From: Anaerovibrio sp.
GTDB lineage: Bacteria; Bacillota; Negativicutes; Selenomonadales; Selenomonadaceae
Assembly (NCBI GenBank): GCA_016302095.1
Contig: JAEDOE010000065.1
Location: 1 to 6,576 of the forward strand
DNA length: 6,576 nt
Direction of reading: 5' to 3'
Each line of letters starts with the position of its first letter. Positions within the stretch are counted from its first letter, which is position 1. Position numbers and translations under genes: made by a program. Of the stretch, positions 5,799 through 6,576 are shown one piece after another. The notes beneath the pieces are model-generated. The model ran no database searches and was not told the origin of the DNA. It was given only the letters and a program-made list of their open reading frames with translations.

Positions 5799-6544
5799 GT
5801 TGCTCCCCCCTTTTCCGGTGCCAGCTTGCTGCAGGCAGCATTCACAGCAGAGGCAGTCCCCAGAAGCTCAGGCAGGATTTCATCCTTCGGTCCCTGCTTT
5901 GCCACCTTGCCATTCTCAATCACCACAATTTCATCAGCGATATTCAAAATACGCTCCTGATGGGAAATAATCAGCACCGTTCCCTGCACAGTCTCCCGGA
6001 TATTTTCAAAGACCTGAATCAGATTCTGGAAGCTCCAGATATCGATGCCTGCCTCCGGCTCATCAAAAATGGAAAACTTGGTACCACGAGCCAGCACAGT
6101 AGCAATTTCAATGCGCTTCAGCTCGCCGCCGGACAGGGAGGAATTTACCTCACGCTGAATGTACTCCTTGGCGCACAGCCCCACCCGGGAAAGATACTCA
6201 CACGCCTTTGCCACGGACAGGTTGGAACCGGTTGCCAGCCGCAAAAGGTCAATCACCTTGATGCCCTTGAAATGCACCGGCTGCTGAAAGGCAAAGCTGA
6301 TGCCAAGCTTCGCCCGTTCCGTAATATTCTTCTTCGTAATATCCTCACCGTCAAAAATCAGCTGCCCCTCAGTAATAGGGTTAATGCCCATAATAGTCCT
6401 TGCCAGGGTGGACTTGCCACCGCCATTTGGCCCTGTGATGACTACAAATTTGCCATCAGGAATAACCAGATTCATGTGGTCAATAATATTCTTGCCAGCA
6501 TTGCCATCTGCAACTGTGTAGGTGACATTCTTTAATTCCAGCAT
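5792..6544 (-). CDS. sufC: Fe-S cluster assembly ATPase SufC
   Basis: This soluble ABC-type ATPase powers the SUF Fe-S assembly complex by dimerising on its SufB/D partner. The 250-residue length is typical. Walker A is GPNGGGKST (38-46), the Q-loop region is FAFQQP (84-89), the signature is LSGGE (137-141), Walker B is FSIFDEPEAGID (157-168) and the H-loop is ISHQ (193-196). SufC traits that separate it from transporter ATPases are IMGINPITEGQLIFDGEDIT (51-70), GISFAFQQP and the DEPEAGIDI D-loop. The C-terminal 25 residues (ASAVNAACSKLAPEKGGATC) carry two cysteines and look family-variable. The ATG has AGGAG 12 bases upstream. The gene sits 32 bases from the right edge, so whether it is first in its operon cannot be told; no clear promoter is seen in what remains. 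Confidence 0.95.
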   Translation of the reverse strand: MLELKNVTYTVADGNAGKNIIDHMNLVIPDGKFVVITGPNGGGKSTLARTIMGINPITEGQLIFDGEDITKKNITERAKLGISFAFQQPVHFKGIKVIDLLRLATGSNLSVAKACEYLSRVGLCAKEYIQREVNSSLSGGELKRIEIATVLARGTKFSIFDEPEAGIDIWSFQNLIQVFENIRETVQGTVLIISHQERILNIADEIVVIENGKVAKQGPKDEILPELLGTASAVNAACSKLAPEKGGATC

Positions 6545-6576
6545 AATAATCTACTTCTCCTAATACACATAAAAAA

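Overview
The window comes from a bacterial chromosome with moderately G+C-rich genes and AT-rich spacers. Strong purine-rich ribosome binding sites, a Gram-positive-style pst promoter region, a YaaH/SleL-like GH18 protein and a compact sufC-sufB pair suggest a Firmicute in the broad sense. An anaerobic Clostridia or Negativicutes member fits best, but this placement is inference from protein style and not from any marker gene.

Layout. Positions 1-2287 (minus strand) hold the start of a high-affinity phosphate transporter operon in the order pstS-pstC-pstA; pstA runs off the left edge. Upstream of pstS (2337-2405) lie a candidate promoter and TTTACA-type direct repeats with 11-bp spacing, which look like PhoP boxes. 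Positions 2553-3584 (minus) encode a secreted GH18-type glycosidase whose transcript is closed by a clear intrinsic terminator at 2411-2442, insulating it from pst. A divergent spacer (3585-3814) carries -10 elements for both directions. Positions 3815-4705 (plus) encode an EamA/DMT membrane transporter. It converges on a sufC-sufB-like pair (6544 to 4875, minus), and a bidirectional hairpin terminator (4731-4806) sits between the two.

How the genes work together. PstS captures phosphate outside the membrane and PstC/PstA form the channel; the ATPase PstB and PhoU are expected beyond the left edge. SufC (ABC ATPase) and the SufB-like scaffold would form an Fe-S cluster assembly complex. No sufD, sufS or sufU lies between sufC and sufB or after sufB, so the pair resembles the minimal SUF-like (SMS) type. 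The GH18 gene and the EamA gene appear to be independent units.

No mobile element, tRNA, rRNA or CRISPR array was seen. The gene content is mostly ordinary. The points most worth a second look are the PhoP-box-like array, the two-gene SUF set, the asparagine-substituted GH18 motif, and the alternative inverted repeats in the leader of the EamA gene and at the convergent terminator.
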